DNA from: Nymphaea colorata
Lineage: Eukaryota > Streptophyta > Magnoliopsida > Nymphaeales > Nymphaeaceae
Length of the DNA stretch: 64,000 bases
Reading direction: 5' to 3'
NCBI RefSeq assembly: GCF_008831285.2
Contig: NC_045146.1
Coordinates: forward strand, 23,949,703-24,013,702
This document shows positions 36,978-48,434 of this stretch, in pieces. The notes below the pieces were generated by a model. That model saw only the letters and a list, made by a program, of their open reading frames with translations, was not told the origin of the DNA and ran no database searches. The translations under genes and the position numbers were made by a program. The stretch's first letter is position 1; each line of letters begins with the position of its first letter.

Positions 36978-37988
36978 GTGTCTCTCCCTATCCAGTATTA
37001 TTCCATGGTTTTTCATGTGCAGGCCTTCAAAGATGTGGGAAGAGTTGCAGGCTTCGTTGGATCAACTACCTGAGACCAGACATCCGGAGAGGAAGGTTTA
37101 CTGCGGAAGAGGAGAATATCATAATTAGCCTTCATAGTATTGTTGGCAACAGGTTTAGATCTCCCAATAAATTAACCAAACAAAATTCTAATCAAACCCT
37201 AACCATGTACAGCCATGTGTATATTCTGTGCTTCGTACAAACTTTATTTTGATAAAAGCATAAATTATCCACGGTGCAGGTGGGCGCACATAGCGAGCCA
37301 CTTGCCGGGGAGAACTGACAATGAAATCAAGAACTACTGGAACTCATGGATAAAGAAGAAGATCAAAAAGGCCAAGGAGACGACCCCCGAGGCGCCTCCT
37401 GCAGTTCTTGATCAGTTTGCACCATCTGCAGGTTATGCATCTGATCAGTTGCAAATAACAAAGCCGCTGAATCCGTTCAGCGGAATCGGTTGCGCTCCAT
37501 CGGCCGCTCCGGTTTTCATGACCGGAATTGAAATGTTGGACGGTGGTGCAAGAGGGGAGGAGTTGGTTCATCAGTACAATGGCTGCACTGCTGGTAAATG
37601 GCAACCGGGTCCCCAATTGCCGAGCAATTCGTTTGCACCAGCAGATGTGATCGGTTCTAACTATTTGCCGCCATTAATGGAGTCGTGGGAGGTGATGGGG
37701 AGGGATAGCATTGACATTGCAGTGAGGTCCGGTATGGATGGAGTTGGGTCGATGGAGGTGCAGTCGAGTGGGCTGCGGGATGATGTTGATGGAGGAGCGA
37801 TGGGTAGTGCCGATCACTGCCTGGGGAGGCAGGAGTTGAGTGGATGGGAGAGCTCACAGCATTACCCAAGCTTGCTTTTCTGGGAACAAGTAGCCGGCCA
37901 GTTGAATGGTACTGCTGAAGAGTTTCCCCACCTCGTCCCTTCCAATATGGAAGTACCACTGTCCTCTTCCTACGGATCCACTTCTTAA
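36641..37988 (+). CDS. MYB103: R2R3-MYB transcription factor, MYB103-type, 3 exons
   Basis: Nuclear DNA-binding activator. Exons 36641-36773, 37023-37152 and 37280-37988 join at GT-AG sites to 323 aa plus TAA; the 133- and 130-bp first exons are the usual R2R3-MYB layout. R2 spans about residues 13-64 (Trp17, Trp37, Trp57) and R3 about 67-115 (Phe70 in place of the first Trp, Trp89, Trp108). The segments [31 protein letters not shown] and [13 protein letters not shown] match the MYB103 branch rather than MYB26 or MYB86. Arabidopsis MYB103 acts in secondary-wall formation and syringyl lignin. The tail is acidic and G/S-rich and ends near SLLFWEQV, similar to the FFWDN-type patch of the Arabidopsis tail. 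Intron 1 holds a tandem duplication and a CT tract; intron 2 is short. The gene looks intact. Confidence 0.93.
36801..36958 (+). repeat. Tandem duplication inside MYB103 intron 1, ~79-bp unit
   Basis: TTCCTT-AAGGTTGGA-GGG, AGAGCA-GTGCATCTCTC and CAGATAGAA-TGGAGA-AAACAAAATCTCTC occur in the same order starting at 36801 and 36880. Two units fill most of the 249-bp intron and end in the CT tract at 36945-36975, about 45 bases before the acceptor. Confidence 0.85.
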
Positions 37989-38913
37989 TTGGCACCAGTG
38001 ATGAGTCCTCCTCTCATATACACCTACCCCCAAAACCTTAAGTGATCAAGAATAACCAGGCTCTCTCTCTATTCTTTGGTCTGTCACAGTAAGAGATTCA
38101 TCCTTTTTTTGGTGTTTTACAGTTTGAAGTACCTCCTCCTCTCTCTCTCTGACTCTCTTCCTGCCAACTTATGCCTCTCTCTCTCTCTCTCTTTCTCTCT
38201 CTGGTGCGTGCAGCGTCACAGCAGTACTGTGTGAGTTTCAGCCTTTGAGAGTTTGAAGCCGATAATGTAATAATTTGGGGGAAAAGGGTTCACAAGTATG
38301 CCTGCTCTTCTCTGCTCTCTGTCATGCATAAATAGCGAAACAACGAATTTTGAGGAAGTCTACAAAAAAGTATGGGCTCTACATGTACTTCCATCGACTG
38401 TTGCCATGTCTACTTCTTCTTTGGAGTATCAAATGCTTTTGTATGTTCCCCCTCTTTACATCTCATCCCTTAGGTCCACAGTATCCGCATAGCAATACGG
38501 ACGCCTCCGAACATGGATGAACAATACCAACTGTTTGAGGTGCGCTTTCCTATGCTGCACTGTATTCACATTAAGCCAGTCCAATTATCGCCAATCTTCT
38601 TATTGTTTATCAAAGGCTTTTGATCTCCAAATGCTGTTAAATAAGAAACCTGGGAGAGTTTGATTGGAGTAATTGTTTTCTCAGCAGTTGATCTGGAAGT
38701 ATAACAGCAATCATATGTGAATTAGCGGTAGATAAGAACCTGAATACTGGGTTGAGCAGATCAGAGCAATGAGAAGGCTTTGAATGTGGACAAATCTTCA
38801 GACGTGCAGAGTAGTTTTCCTCCATATTCGAAGGGAAAAGTAAAGAATCAAGTAAGCAGGAACTAATATTGGACACTTGCAACAAAATCATTGGTGACGA
38901 ATCGCCAATATTG

Positions 38914-38914
<1 letters not shown>

Positions 38915-38963
<49 letters not shown>
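38915..38963. repeat. Compound (CT)n(TA)n microsatellite
   Basis: A run of CT units passes directly into a run of TA units. Simple compound repeat. Confidence 0.93.
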
Positions 38964-38965
<2 letters not shown>

Positions 38966-41408
38966 CTGACCCGCGCTCCCGCTCAAGCGGAACTCAACCC
39001 ACCTCAAGGCCCATCTCCTTTCATATGAAAAAGAAGGATGAGAATAGAAAAACCTTTGAAACTTTTTTAAATATTCAATATAAAACTATCCTCAGATCCT
39101 ATCATAAACATTTGACAACACCCTAGGAAAAAAAAAAAACTTTGTATGTTTAAAGAAAAGATCAGAACCGGATTAATGTTCGTTTATGCTGTTGTTGGAC
39201 CGCACATCTGTGTCAGGAGGGCAGAGAAAAAAGATCAGACTACCCTGTTATGTTTATTTGTTTATACAATTTTATAAACTGATTTTGTTGTTAAAGCCAA
39301 GTCGCAGATATGCAACATTTAAATATACACGCTTATATATAATAGACCTCCCATATATCTGTTCATTTTGCATTTTTTTGCTCCTTTATAGGTAGTTGCA
39401 TAAAAGAAATATAAGACTTATTAAAATCTCTCTCCCTCTCTCTCTCTCTCTTTCTAAAATCTTCTTCCCTTACTAGTTTTTCTGGTGTTCTTCAGGCTGC
39501 AGTTGCCTCAATCTACGGAAAATGCATGTCTTGAAGCTCCTTATTTTCATTTCTGTCGTAACTTTTTCTTATCAATATAAAAGGCTTGAAGAATAACAAT
39601 CTTGTGCTATACCGATTTCGTTCTTACTTTCCTCTCACTAACTACAGTTTAAAAGATTACTACCAAGAAGCAATAGAGAGAATTTTGTGATTGATCGATC
39701 TACCAAGAAGGCATGAGTATGACTTTTAAGTTGAGGTTCCAGGACCTGAAGAAGATCCAAATTATGTTTGGATTAAACAAAATCACATTCAATTAAACCC
39801 CACTAGTCAATCCAGATACTGACATATAGAACAAATTAACAAGTGCACAGTGGTCATATATCTAATCCAAATGCTGTAAAATCGTCCCAGATCAGCTGAA
39901 TTAAATTGAACCAGTGGCAGACCGGTTTGATCCAATGATTGATACGGGGCTTAGCATTTCCTTTTTTATTATTTTTTAAATATATCAAGTTTTATTTTAG
40001 TTCTTTTTATATGTTTTTGGCTTATTGGAGATCATGATATATAATGATACTCTTTGCAGATTCACAACAGATGAAGCCGAATTTCTGAATTGACAAAATC
40101 AGTACCTTGGCTGATTCAATTCAAAGCCCAATTTGTGCCCCATTTTAGGAGTTTAAAAAAATAATCAGCATATAATGTTAAAATTTTTTATAACTTAGTC
40201 ATCACCCTTATGCTCCATCTAACCTCTTGGATTTGTAACCACTAAGTGGAAGTTAGTTAAAGGATTTAACCACAATTAGTGTCACATGAAAAAGGTTGTA
40301 GTACTGAAGCTTCCTAAGTTGGTCCTTGGGGTGAAAATTGTCAATTAAAACTATATTTTCTTCCAATCAAAAGGGTTCTCGAACTACATAAACCCATTAA
40401 GTTAAGTATATGAACAATATGTTAACAATACATGTTCAAACTAACAAAACAATTATCTTGTCTTAATTAAAACTATAAATAAAAGAGAATGTATTTTTCA
40501 ATTAGAAGATCAAGATGCAAAGATGGATATTTGAATTGTCTATGAGTAAACTTTTGCTAATATATATCTGCCCAAATAATATATATTTTTCATATGTATC
40601 CTCAATAACCCTCATCTTGGTACCATCATATTGCAAGATAATCTGGATAACGCATGGATTTATCAATAAAAACCGTTTGTATTGTCAATAATATTATTCA
40701 GTATTATTCAGGATATCTATCAATATGTACATTATCAAACTTAACTGGGCAAGTTTCTGTGACACTAAGAGTTAAGCACCTTTCTGTAAAACTTTTCAGA
40801 AGACTGTTCATTAATAGATCTGATGAATGAGAGGAGAAACTTCCTTCAGACATGTGCGTTTGATGTGGATGTCTTTTAAGGCTTTCTAAGTCCTACCTTC
40901 CAGGAAAACCATGTCTGACCCAATGAGCCCTATTCTTTCTTCTTAAGATTCCTGAACAGGTTTCCTTTTGGTGTCATTTGTCTCTTCCAACAAATTCGAG
41001 ATTCCAATGGACCCATCCAGCACTTGATGGTTTCTGCTTCTCTCCTGTTAATTTCAAAGAGAACCAAATCCTATCTTCCCCTCACACAAAGAAATGTCCA
41101 GCAAAGTTTCTTCATCTTTTATCCCCCCAACGAGGGTAAGGAATATCTTTGCCATTGCTCCAAATTCTGAAACAGACAAAGATTCTTTCTGAGAGTATTG
41201 ATTTAATCGGTTCCTTCACTCTTTTCTCGATGAACCTGCTTCAGAAATAAGAAAATTTTGGTGCAATCAGATCTTTTTTCTAACAAACCGAATTTCAGAA
41301 ATGACAGACAGAAAGATATGACTCCTTTTGAATCCATACCAAGGCTTTGGTAGTGCCTGGAAAAAGCTGGATTAGACCTGTGGTTCCATTCAATAATTTG
41401 AGCCTTTA

Positions 41409-41672
41409 ATGGGGCATCTGATTGCCCATGATCTAAACTCCTTAGGATTTGAGAGCTGTGGATTTAAGATCAGATCATCCCCTTCAATCTTAAATCCTAC
41501 CATTTCTCATTATAAAAAAGCAAAACAAGGATTTTAAGTGTAGATCTTAGGTCTGAGATACGATCCTTAGTTTGATAGACCATGGATTTTACCGTGGAAC
41601 TTTTGTCACATCAGCAAAAGCATGACATGTCAGATTCATGGATTTTAAATCTGAAGTAATCAAACACCCCCC
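41409..41672. mobile_element. Tourist-like (PIF/Harbinger) MITE, ~264 bp
   Basis: Left end ATGGGGCATCTGATTGCCCA; right end reverse-complemented GGGGGGTGTTTGATTACTTC. The imperfect inverted termini extend about 35 bases (GATCTAAACTCC versus GATTTAAAATCC). Flanks are TTA at 41406-41408 and TTA at 41673-41675, the 3-bp target of PIF/Harbinger elements. No coding frame. The interior repeats GATTTAA/GGATTTTA words. Confidence 0.6.
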
Positions 41673-42947
41673 TTAGGTTATGCTTAACATCCTTCATTTA
41701 ACTACTCTGCTTCACGTAGTAATTTCAGGATTCTACTGCAATTTGGCAGTAACCAACTCCAAATAGAAAATGAACTCCCCATGGTTTTACCCAATAGCCT
41801 GAATTGTTAAAATGAATTTGGAATTGAACCGTGATTCAGATCAGTTCGACCAAAGTTGTGAAGTAGATTCCTCGATTCAGGTTTTCATTACCTGATAATT
41901 TCTTAACCATATTGTGCAATTGTTTTGTTCAAATATTTACTGGTTATTCTTTTCCAATTGATTGAACCCTCATGTAAGTAACCATTAACTTTTGCAAACT
42001 TTTGAACGATTCTTTTAAAATTTTTCTCCTCGCTTTTTTAGTTAACTTTTTTGTAAAAACAAAACCTTAGTTTATCTCATCCAAATTGACGGATTCAGTT
42101 TGAGAGAATTTTCTGAATCTTAAGAAAGATCTTAGCCGAGTTTAAAACACATCGGTCCTGAAAACAAGCCTATACAAATAGAGTCAGCTCTATCTTAGCA
42201 ATCGGTCAGCAAGAGCCGGTAGTTAAAACTTCTCCTCCTACCAGTCCATAGACAGAAGTCCAAATCGGGTACACCAGACATTTGCAGTCAAACCATCATG
42301 TCACCCAGAATTGAAACCAAGCACATCTTCCAGGTTAAACTCATACAAAATGACAAAAAATCCTTCAAATCGTGTTAGTTTCTTGGTCTGTGACAAAAGG
42401 ATTCAAATGAGGACTACTGACTAATCCTGTAGACGTCAACGGTTTCTTGAAAAACTAGATTGCAATTTTTTTTCGCAAACCTAAATGAGGGTGCTCGAGG
42501 AACAAAGAGAAGAACCAAAGGATCCTACACCATCCAGAGGAATCATCAACCACCACAACTTTGAAGCAAAAACTAGACCTCCCCAACTAACGATGGAGAA
42601 TATGACGAGACATTTTCCCAATCTAATTGCGAGAAAGAATTGGCACATCAGAGAATTATCTATACTGCAGATCAGCACAGACCAATCGGCTCAATTAATC
42701 ATACACCAAAAACCAAAAGAACTACTGTATATAGATTTCTGGTTCTGCGCATGCTGTAATACAATACATCGCACATCAAATGCTTAAACATACAATAACA
42801 GCGTCTAAATTGGCAACCAAATGATGGAAGAGGCCAGAAAGAGAGAGAGAGAGAGATCCCTAGCTTCTTGCTACCTGAAGTAGAATACATGGATCTAACC
42901 AGCATCCCCCAAGTATGCGTTCAAGGAACTGAGAGTACCCCAACCCC

Positions 42948-43400
42948 CATCTTGTCACAGAGACAGAGAGAGAGAGAGAGGCACATCAAAGGATGAAGAA
43001 GAGAGGAAATCCCTGTCTTGGCATTTTAACAGGGAGATTTAGAGGACATCCTCAGAACCCCCAACTAAGCAAAACCCAGTAAAGAAGAATTCCTCATCTT
43101 GTCATTCAGAGAGAGGAGAGAGAGGCGCATCAAACGACGAACTGAAGAGGAAATCCCCACCTTGGCATCTTAACAGGGGAGATCTAGAAGACATCCCCAA
43201 AGCACCCGAATATAAGTAAATCCAGTAAAGAAGAACTTCCCCTTGCCATTCAGAGAAAGGGGGAGAGAGGCGCATCAACGAATGAACTGAAGTGGAACTC
43301 CTTACCTTCGCATTCTAAAACGGAGATTGAGTAAACCTAGCAGAGGAGAATTCCCCATCTTGACTTTCACAGAGAGTGAGAGAGAGAGAGGAGAGAGGGA
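42948..43400. repeat. Minisatellite, ~147-bp unit, three units and a partial fourth
   Basis: Units begin CATCTTGTCAC or CATCTTGTCATTCAGAG at 42948, 43095, about 43240 and 43356. Each carries a GA-rich run, GGCGCATCAA, GAA-AGGAAATCC, TTGGCAT-TTAACAGGG and CCAGTAAAGAAGAA. The third unit is about 116 bp with an internal loss. The array stops within ~15 bases of the stop codon of the next gene, so it probably lies in its 3' untranslated region or terminator. Confidence 0.88.
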
Positions 43401-43412
43401 GAGAAGCGGACC

Positions 43413-43988
43413 CTAATGTGTAAAAGCGTACAAGACGGTAGAGATGTAAACAAGGAGGGCAGTAGTCACGAGGGTAACAAGCGCCGCGACGGCCCTCTCG
43501 GCAGAATGGCTGCCGCAGGAGAGCAATCCCAGCCGGATCTCAATGACGCACACCATGGACAGCATCAGGAAGATGCAGCCCATGATGGAGCCGATGGCGG
43601 AAAAGAGCATGCCCAGCCTGAGCACCCTGTTGTTGATCCGCGCCCTGAAGGCGTCCTCCCTGTCGTTGCTGTTGAGGATGTTGATCGCGAGCTTCAGGCC
43701 CTGCGCCACCAGGCTCGAGAAGAGGAAAGAACTGAAGGACACCACCTCGAAGACCAGCAGCCTCCGCGCCACATCCAAGCCGGCGTCGCACTCGTCCTTG
43801 TTCTCCAGGCTGTGCTGGCCCGGCGCCGTCAGGGACAGCCCCACGAACACGGCTATGGTGAAGAGGGAGTTCACGTTCACCAGCCCGTCCAGCGCCGTCA
43901 CGTGAACGCTCGTCATGCTCTTCGACAGCGCGTCCCGGAGGCCAAGACTGTGATCGTTGCCCTTGTCTTCGTGCTCATCTTGCGCCAT
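43413..43988 (-). CDS. Small four-helix membrane protein, possibly MEE60-like
   Basis: A 191-codon single-exon gene ending YAFTH. The N-terminal ~35 residues are hydrophilic and acidic (MAQDEHEDKGNDH). Four hydrophobic segments follow at about residues 41-56, 77-99, 125-150 and 166-189, so it is an integral membrane protein with a short basic loop (DREDAFRARINNRVLR) between helices 2 and 3. The NSLFTIAVFVGLSLTAPGQ block reminds me of the plant MEE60 (maternal effect embryo arrest 60) family, but I recall this from memory only. GC content is clearly higher than in the surrounding sequence, which with the clean frame supports a real gene. The long opposite-strand frame here is a by-product of the GC-rich codons. 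A function cannot be stated. Confidence 0.8.
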   Translation of the reverse strand: MAQDEHEDKGNDHSLGLRDALSKSMTSVHVTALDGLVNVNSLFTIAVFVGLSLTAPGQHSLENKDECDAGLDVARRLLVFEVVSFSSFLFSSLVAQGLKLAINILNSNDREDAFRARINNRVLRLGMLFSAIGSIMGCIFLMLSMVCVIEIRLGLLSCGSHSAERAVAALVTLVTTALLVYISTVLYAFTH

Positions 43989-44777
43989 TCCCTTCGGCTG
44001 ATACCGACGGCGCTGCCGGTGACGGTGGTGGTTCTGTGTCCGTCGAAGGAGTTTTTTTTGGCGTCGCAGGGAAGGAAGGGAGAATCAGACAGGGATGCGG
44101 AGAGAATAGTAAATATATAAAGAAGGCACATGGTGTCGGTAACTTGCAAGAAGGAGGAGGAAGTAACCGGACGGAGTTAGCACTCAGCACACGTACGGGA
44201 TCTCAGTCATGCGATTTTAATGTCCTTGACTTTTTATACCAGTTAAATTTTTTAGAGAAACTTCCTTTTGTCTTTGCATAAACCGGGAAAATGTTCTCAT
44301 TCTTTTCGGTGTTTTATCTTCTTCTCAAATACTTGTGAAAAATAACTCTGACTCCATTAAACTTTACTGTTTGTTTGGTGAAAGAAGTCTCACATTAATC
44401 GTTTGCATCACATTAACATAAGACTACTTCAAGGCCAACCACGTGCCATGGATTCAAAACCTGGAGGCCCAAGACAATAATGCTTGCAACTTGTGGTCCT
44501 TTATCTTGTTGAAAATGAAAACTGCTCGACAATTAGTTCTTCCTTTCGGGGAAGCATAGATTGCCAAGCGCATCGCAAGAATATGCGAGATTTGTGGACA
44601 AACGATCAACATCATAATGAAGTTAGCTTGAAGAAGCAGAGCAGACCTGTTTGAAAGATATAATAAATTGTGTTCTTTTCACGAATAACAAGCCTAGCGA
44701 TTGAAGCTTGTTTTTTTAGGCCCCACGTCAACCCTGTGTTTTTTTTTTCGGAAGAAATTCAACAGTTTGTTTTTTAA

Positions 44778-44860
44778 GGCCCGTTTGATGGGCGGGTAAA
44801 ATTTAACGCGGTAAATTTATCATGGTAAATTTTTCTGAAAAAATTTACAGGATGCCCAAA
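44778..44860 (+). mobile_element. Second copy of the GGCCCGTTTGATGG-ended repeat
   Basis: Starts TAA then GGCCCGTTTGATGGGCGGGTAA and continues through two GGTAAATTT units to TGAAAAAATTTACAGGAT, the same order as the copy at 7660-7763 read on its minus strand. The other end is missing or decayed. Confidence 0.5.
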
Positions 44861-47059
44861 AAGTGATGCAATTTTATAGAATATTTTTCTAGTATCCAAT
44901 AAACCTAATCAATTTTTGAGTTACATGAATTAGGCAGTTACTGTTATCAAATAACAACCTCCAAGGTAATAAGTCTGGTCTGGATTGAAAAAAAAAACAA
45001 ACAAACAAACAAATCTCAACCCTATTCTAAAACCGATTTATCAAATTTAGGTTGGGTTTTGAGATAACTAAGTGTCATCCAAACCCAATCCATTTGTCTG
45101 AATCTTTTAAATTAAAAAAAAAAGCAATAAAAAGTTAATAAATTGTTGAAAATTAGATATAACTGTGTGTCATAATTCCGGTGGTTGAAATGTAGAATCT
45201 TTTGAAAACCTTCATTGGGGAAAGGACAAAAGTAACAGGAAGGCCATTGATCTCTAGAAAGCATGCAGATATCACGTTGTCTTGGGCCCAGAGTGAACAA
45301 ATGAATGAAATTATGTAGCAACTCTTTGGCTTTATTAGATGTATCCCCCATAAAGTTTCATTATAGCAAAAATATTTAATATACGAATGCCAGAAAAGGG
45401 AAAACGTTTTCTGGTCGTAGATATCAAGTTAATAACAAGAAGAAAAAAGAAAAAGGATTTCTGAAGTTATTCCCGTCTTTATGTTGACTAAAGTTAGTGG
45501 ACAAAGATAAACAATCCAACAAGATGGAACATTAGGAAGAAAAAAAAAACTTTTAAAAATGCTTGAAATTATGAAGAAATTGCTGAAAGCGGTAGTTGAG
45601 ACTGGTAGCTTAATAATACTTTTGAAAACGAAAGAGAGCCTCTGTTCCCTTTGGTGTATATCCAACTCGAATTTGTTAGCACCTCCTAAAAATTGTGGCT
45701 AAGATTTATTTATTTATTTATTTATTTTCAAAAACAGAATTCTCGACTTGGAGACAAAAATGACCAAGGATTATTTTAAAACAAAAGTTGTGCAGCACCG
45801 ATGACTTGATTCAGTTTCTGATTTTTTTTAGAATATCCTTTGGCCTCCAAACCAGTTTTAGTGAAAATATTATTCTTACAGAGTCTAAATTTTAATGTTA
45901 TAAGAGCCATTAATTACGAGAGCAACACATTTAAATTCAAAAAAATGATCAAATTTACAATATGATTTTCATTAAAACACACTTAAGATCATACTTATAA
46001 GCATAAATTACGGGGAAACAACTTTGGTAATCAATTTTATGAACAATCAACTTACACGGGATGGGATGATCTTTCAGAGCTTGACTTCGTGGTTCAAGCT
46101 CATTACATATGCGTTTTCCTTTTCAAAGAACGTTTAAACTACCAAAAAAAGCAAAACGCATCAAAAGAAATAAAAAGAGGAGGGAATTGCAAAATTTGGA
46201 AGATTTTATTGCAAGAAGTCTTCGCCACCGTAAGTAGCTGAGCTAACCCGGTTAGGTGACGGCGCCTACGTTAGAGATCAGGTAAAAAGTTTTTTTCGTG
46301 ACGCTTTGATGTCGCCGTTGCCGGGCGCCTTCGTCAGTGATGAATCACACTGTTTTGACATTTGAGTTTAATTGGAAGGTCATCCACCGGCCGACGCTTG
46401 ATGTGGCTTTCATTTTTTCTTCGGGAAGTCGTAAGGTTTAACCTGTTCTCGTCATTTCAAACACCAAACTCTTTCGTTTTTGAAACAATTGCAAGAAGCC
46501 CCCTAAGTTTGAAGCCCATAACATAACACGGCTCAATTTTTTAAAACTTAACAAACGACTATCCATCACCTTTTCAAATGAAGTTCTCAAATACAAACAG
46601 AAATCATAAAAGTTTTTAAAGAAAACAAAATATCCTTTTTTCCTTGTGGTTAATGAAGCAAGTTGTTTGCTATGTCTTTTCACCTGTGACCGTAAAGTGA
46701 TTGTAAAGTGATTCAATACATATGGTACCTTTTGTAAACAAAGCACTCATAATAAAAAACTACAAAGAATAGTAAGCCTTTGCTAAAAAAACCATTGTCA
46801 TCAATTTTGAAGAATCAAAATAATGTTTCATTTAGAACATATGAAAGTTTTAATTCATGAATTCTATAATTTTAATTCTATTTTTCATCAAACAAGTCAC
46901 TCTCAATTTTAGAACAAAATTTTATACGATCAAACTCGAAAGAAAATTAGAACTGAAATTTTTATTCTAAATCTAGGCAGAAGTGAAATTTACCCGCTCA
47001 ACCAGGAAAAGACCTGCCAATGGGTTAAGTTTATAGCGCCAAACCATTTAAGCCGAATT

Positions 47060-47410
47060 AAAGCTAACCACCCAAACCCCGGCGTGTGGCCAAGAGGGCT
47101 GGGGTGCCGCTGCCGGGTCGGGTGGCCGTGACTATTCTCGCGGAGGAAGGCGTAAGCTTACCTGCCGAGGCCTCGCCCGAGGATGGCGAATAGACACAAG
47201 CCGGCCCCCCGGCGCCGGACTGAAATGCGTCCGGCGAGGAGGGAATGATCTGCTAAGGACGACGACTACCCGCGCTTGCCGAGGTCGTTTCGCGTTCTCA
47301 AAGACAATTCAGAACGTGCACGTCCGCCTGCCGCCTCCTCACGGGCTTCTTCGTCGGCCGCTTCCTGCGGCGAAAGGGCCCGATGGCAAACACAGAAACG
47401 GGGAAGAAGA
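47060..47410. other. GC-rich patch without a recognised gene
   Basis: This ~350-bp stretch is far richer in G and C, and in CpG, than its AT-rich surroundings. Minus-strand frame 47266-47472 is 68 codons and matches nothing I know. It could be the core of a decayed gene, an unrecognised first exon, or inserted DNA. Confidence 0.5.
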
Positions 47411-48105
47411 TGATGACGAAGAAGACGAGGGAAAACTAAAACCATGGTGTGAATAAGAATAAGAGAGGTCAAAACCAGTTACTCGATGTCAGCCCGCTTA
47501 AATTGCAGTAAGAAGCGAACAGAACAGCGCGATTTGTGCGTCTGCGTTACTCCGTCAAGACCTCCTTCCACAAGTTCCGCATCTCCTGTATTAAATGTAG
47601 ACTATGAGACGGAGAGATTTTCACTGTGCACGAAATTTTTACATTGGAAAGCATCTCTTTCCCCTTTTTTTCGGTGGCAGGATTTTGTTTATTAACAATG
47701 GCGGGTTTTCAGCAGATCGTGTCTATCTTTAGCCAGTAAGGACTCCCTTTTCACATGCATGGAGCATGTTTGCTTTCCTGGCACTCCTTATCACCACCTT
47801 TCAGATTAATGTATAGCAAGACAAAGCAATAGATTAGCACCAGATCGAATTTGTGCCAAAAACTCAGTAGGTTAAGTTTTAGCACCCGTCTGAATTACTT
47901 CTTTTACAGTAAAACATAGATGAGAAACAATTGGGTCCATTTTGTCGACTACCAACCATTCAGATCGAGTAAAAAATTTGCCGTCAAACATTTTCCTACT
48001 CATACACGGGCGCGCTTCATCTTATGTCTCAGTTGTACGAATTTCATTTAAAGTACTTGTCACCCGTTTTTGCTTAAACGCACGATCAAGAAAATACCAC
48101 CAAGA

Positions 48106-48151
48106 AACCTCAATCATTTCTTGTAAATAACCTCAATCATTTCTTGTAAAT
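48106..48151. repeat. Perfect 23-bp tandem repeat, two units
   Basis: AACCTCAATCATTTCTTGTA plus AAT occurs twice, back to back, with no mismatch. Confidence 0.9.
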
Positions 48152-48358
48152 TTTTCTTAAAAAAAAATTAAAGAAAGTACCACCAGAAAACTTCGATCAC
48201 CTTTTTTTTTTGTCAATCTTTGCAAAAAACGCCGTCGTCACACGCAAACGTTCTGTCCAAACGGACGGAGAGATTCATACTTCGCTTAAATGTAGGTGGG
48301 ATTCTCTCCCTTCCTTCTTCCTCGATTCGAAGACAGGCGATACAGTAGTTCGCTCGGG

Positions 48359-48434
48359 ATTCCCTTCCTACTTTTCTATCTGGAGGAGTGGTGAAAATTC
48401 CCTTCCTACCTTTCTTCCTGGAGGAGTGGTGCAC
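48359..48434. repeat. 38-bp tandem repeat, two units
   Basis: ATTCCCTTCCTAC-TTTCT and CTGGAGGAGTGGTG occur twice with few differences, at 48359-48396 and 48397-48434. Confidence 0.88.

Larger units (their letters stand above)
37989..43412. other. Gene-poor region between MYB103 and the membrane-protein gene
   Basis: The first several hundred bases contain the MYB103 3' region with CT tracts (about 38130-38205). A compound (CT)n(TA)n repeat lies at 38915-38963, a Tourist-like MITE at 41409-41672 and a minisatellite at 42948-43400 next to the following gene. Nothing else is recognisable. Confidence 0.5.

Noticed and set aside
43416-44120. 234-codon plus-strand frame opposite the membrane-protein gene
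   Set aside because: It is the antisense of a GC-rich gene. Its translation is a mix of H, Q, E, G and R without domain character, while the minus-strand protein has four clean hydrophobic helices.
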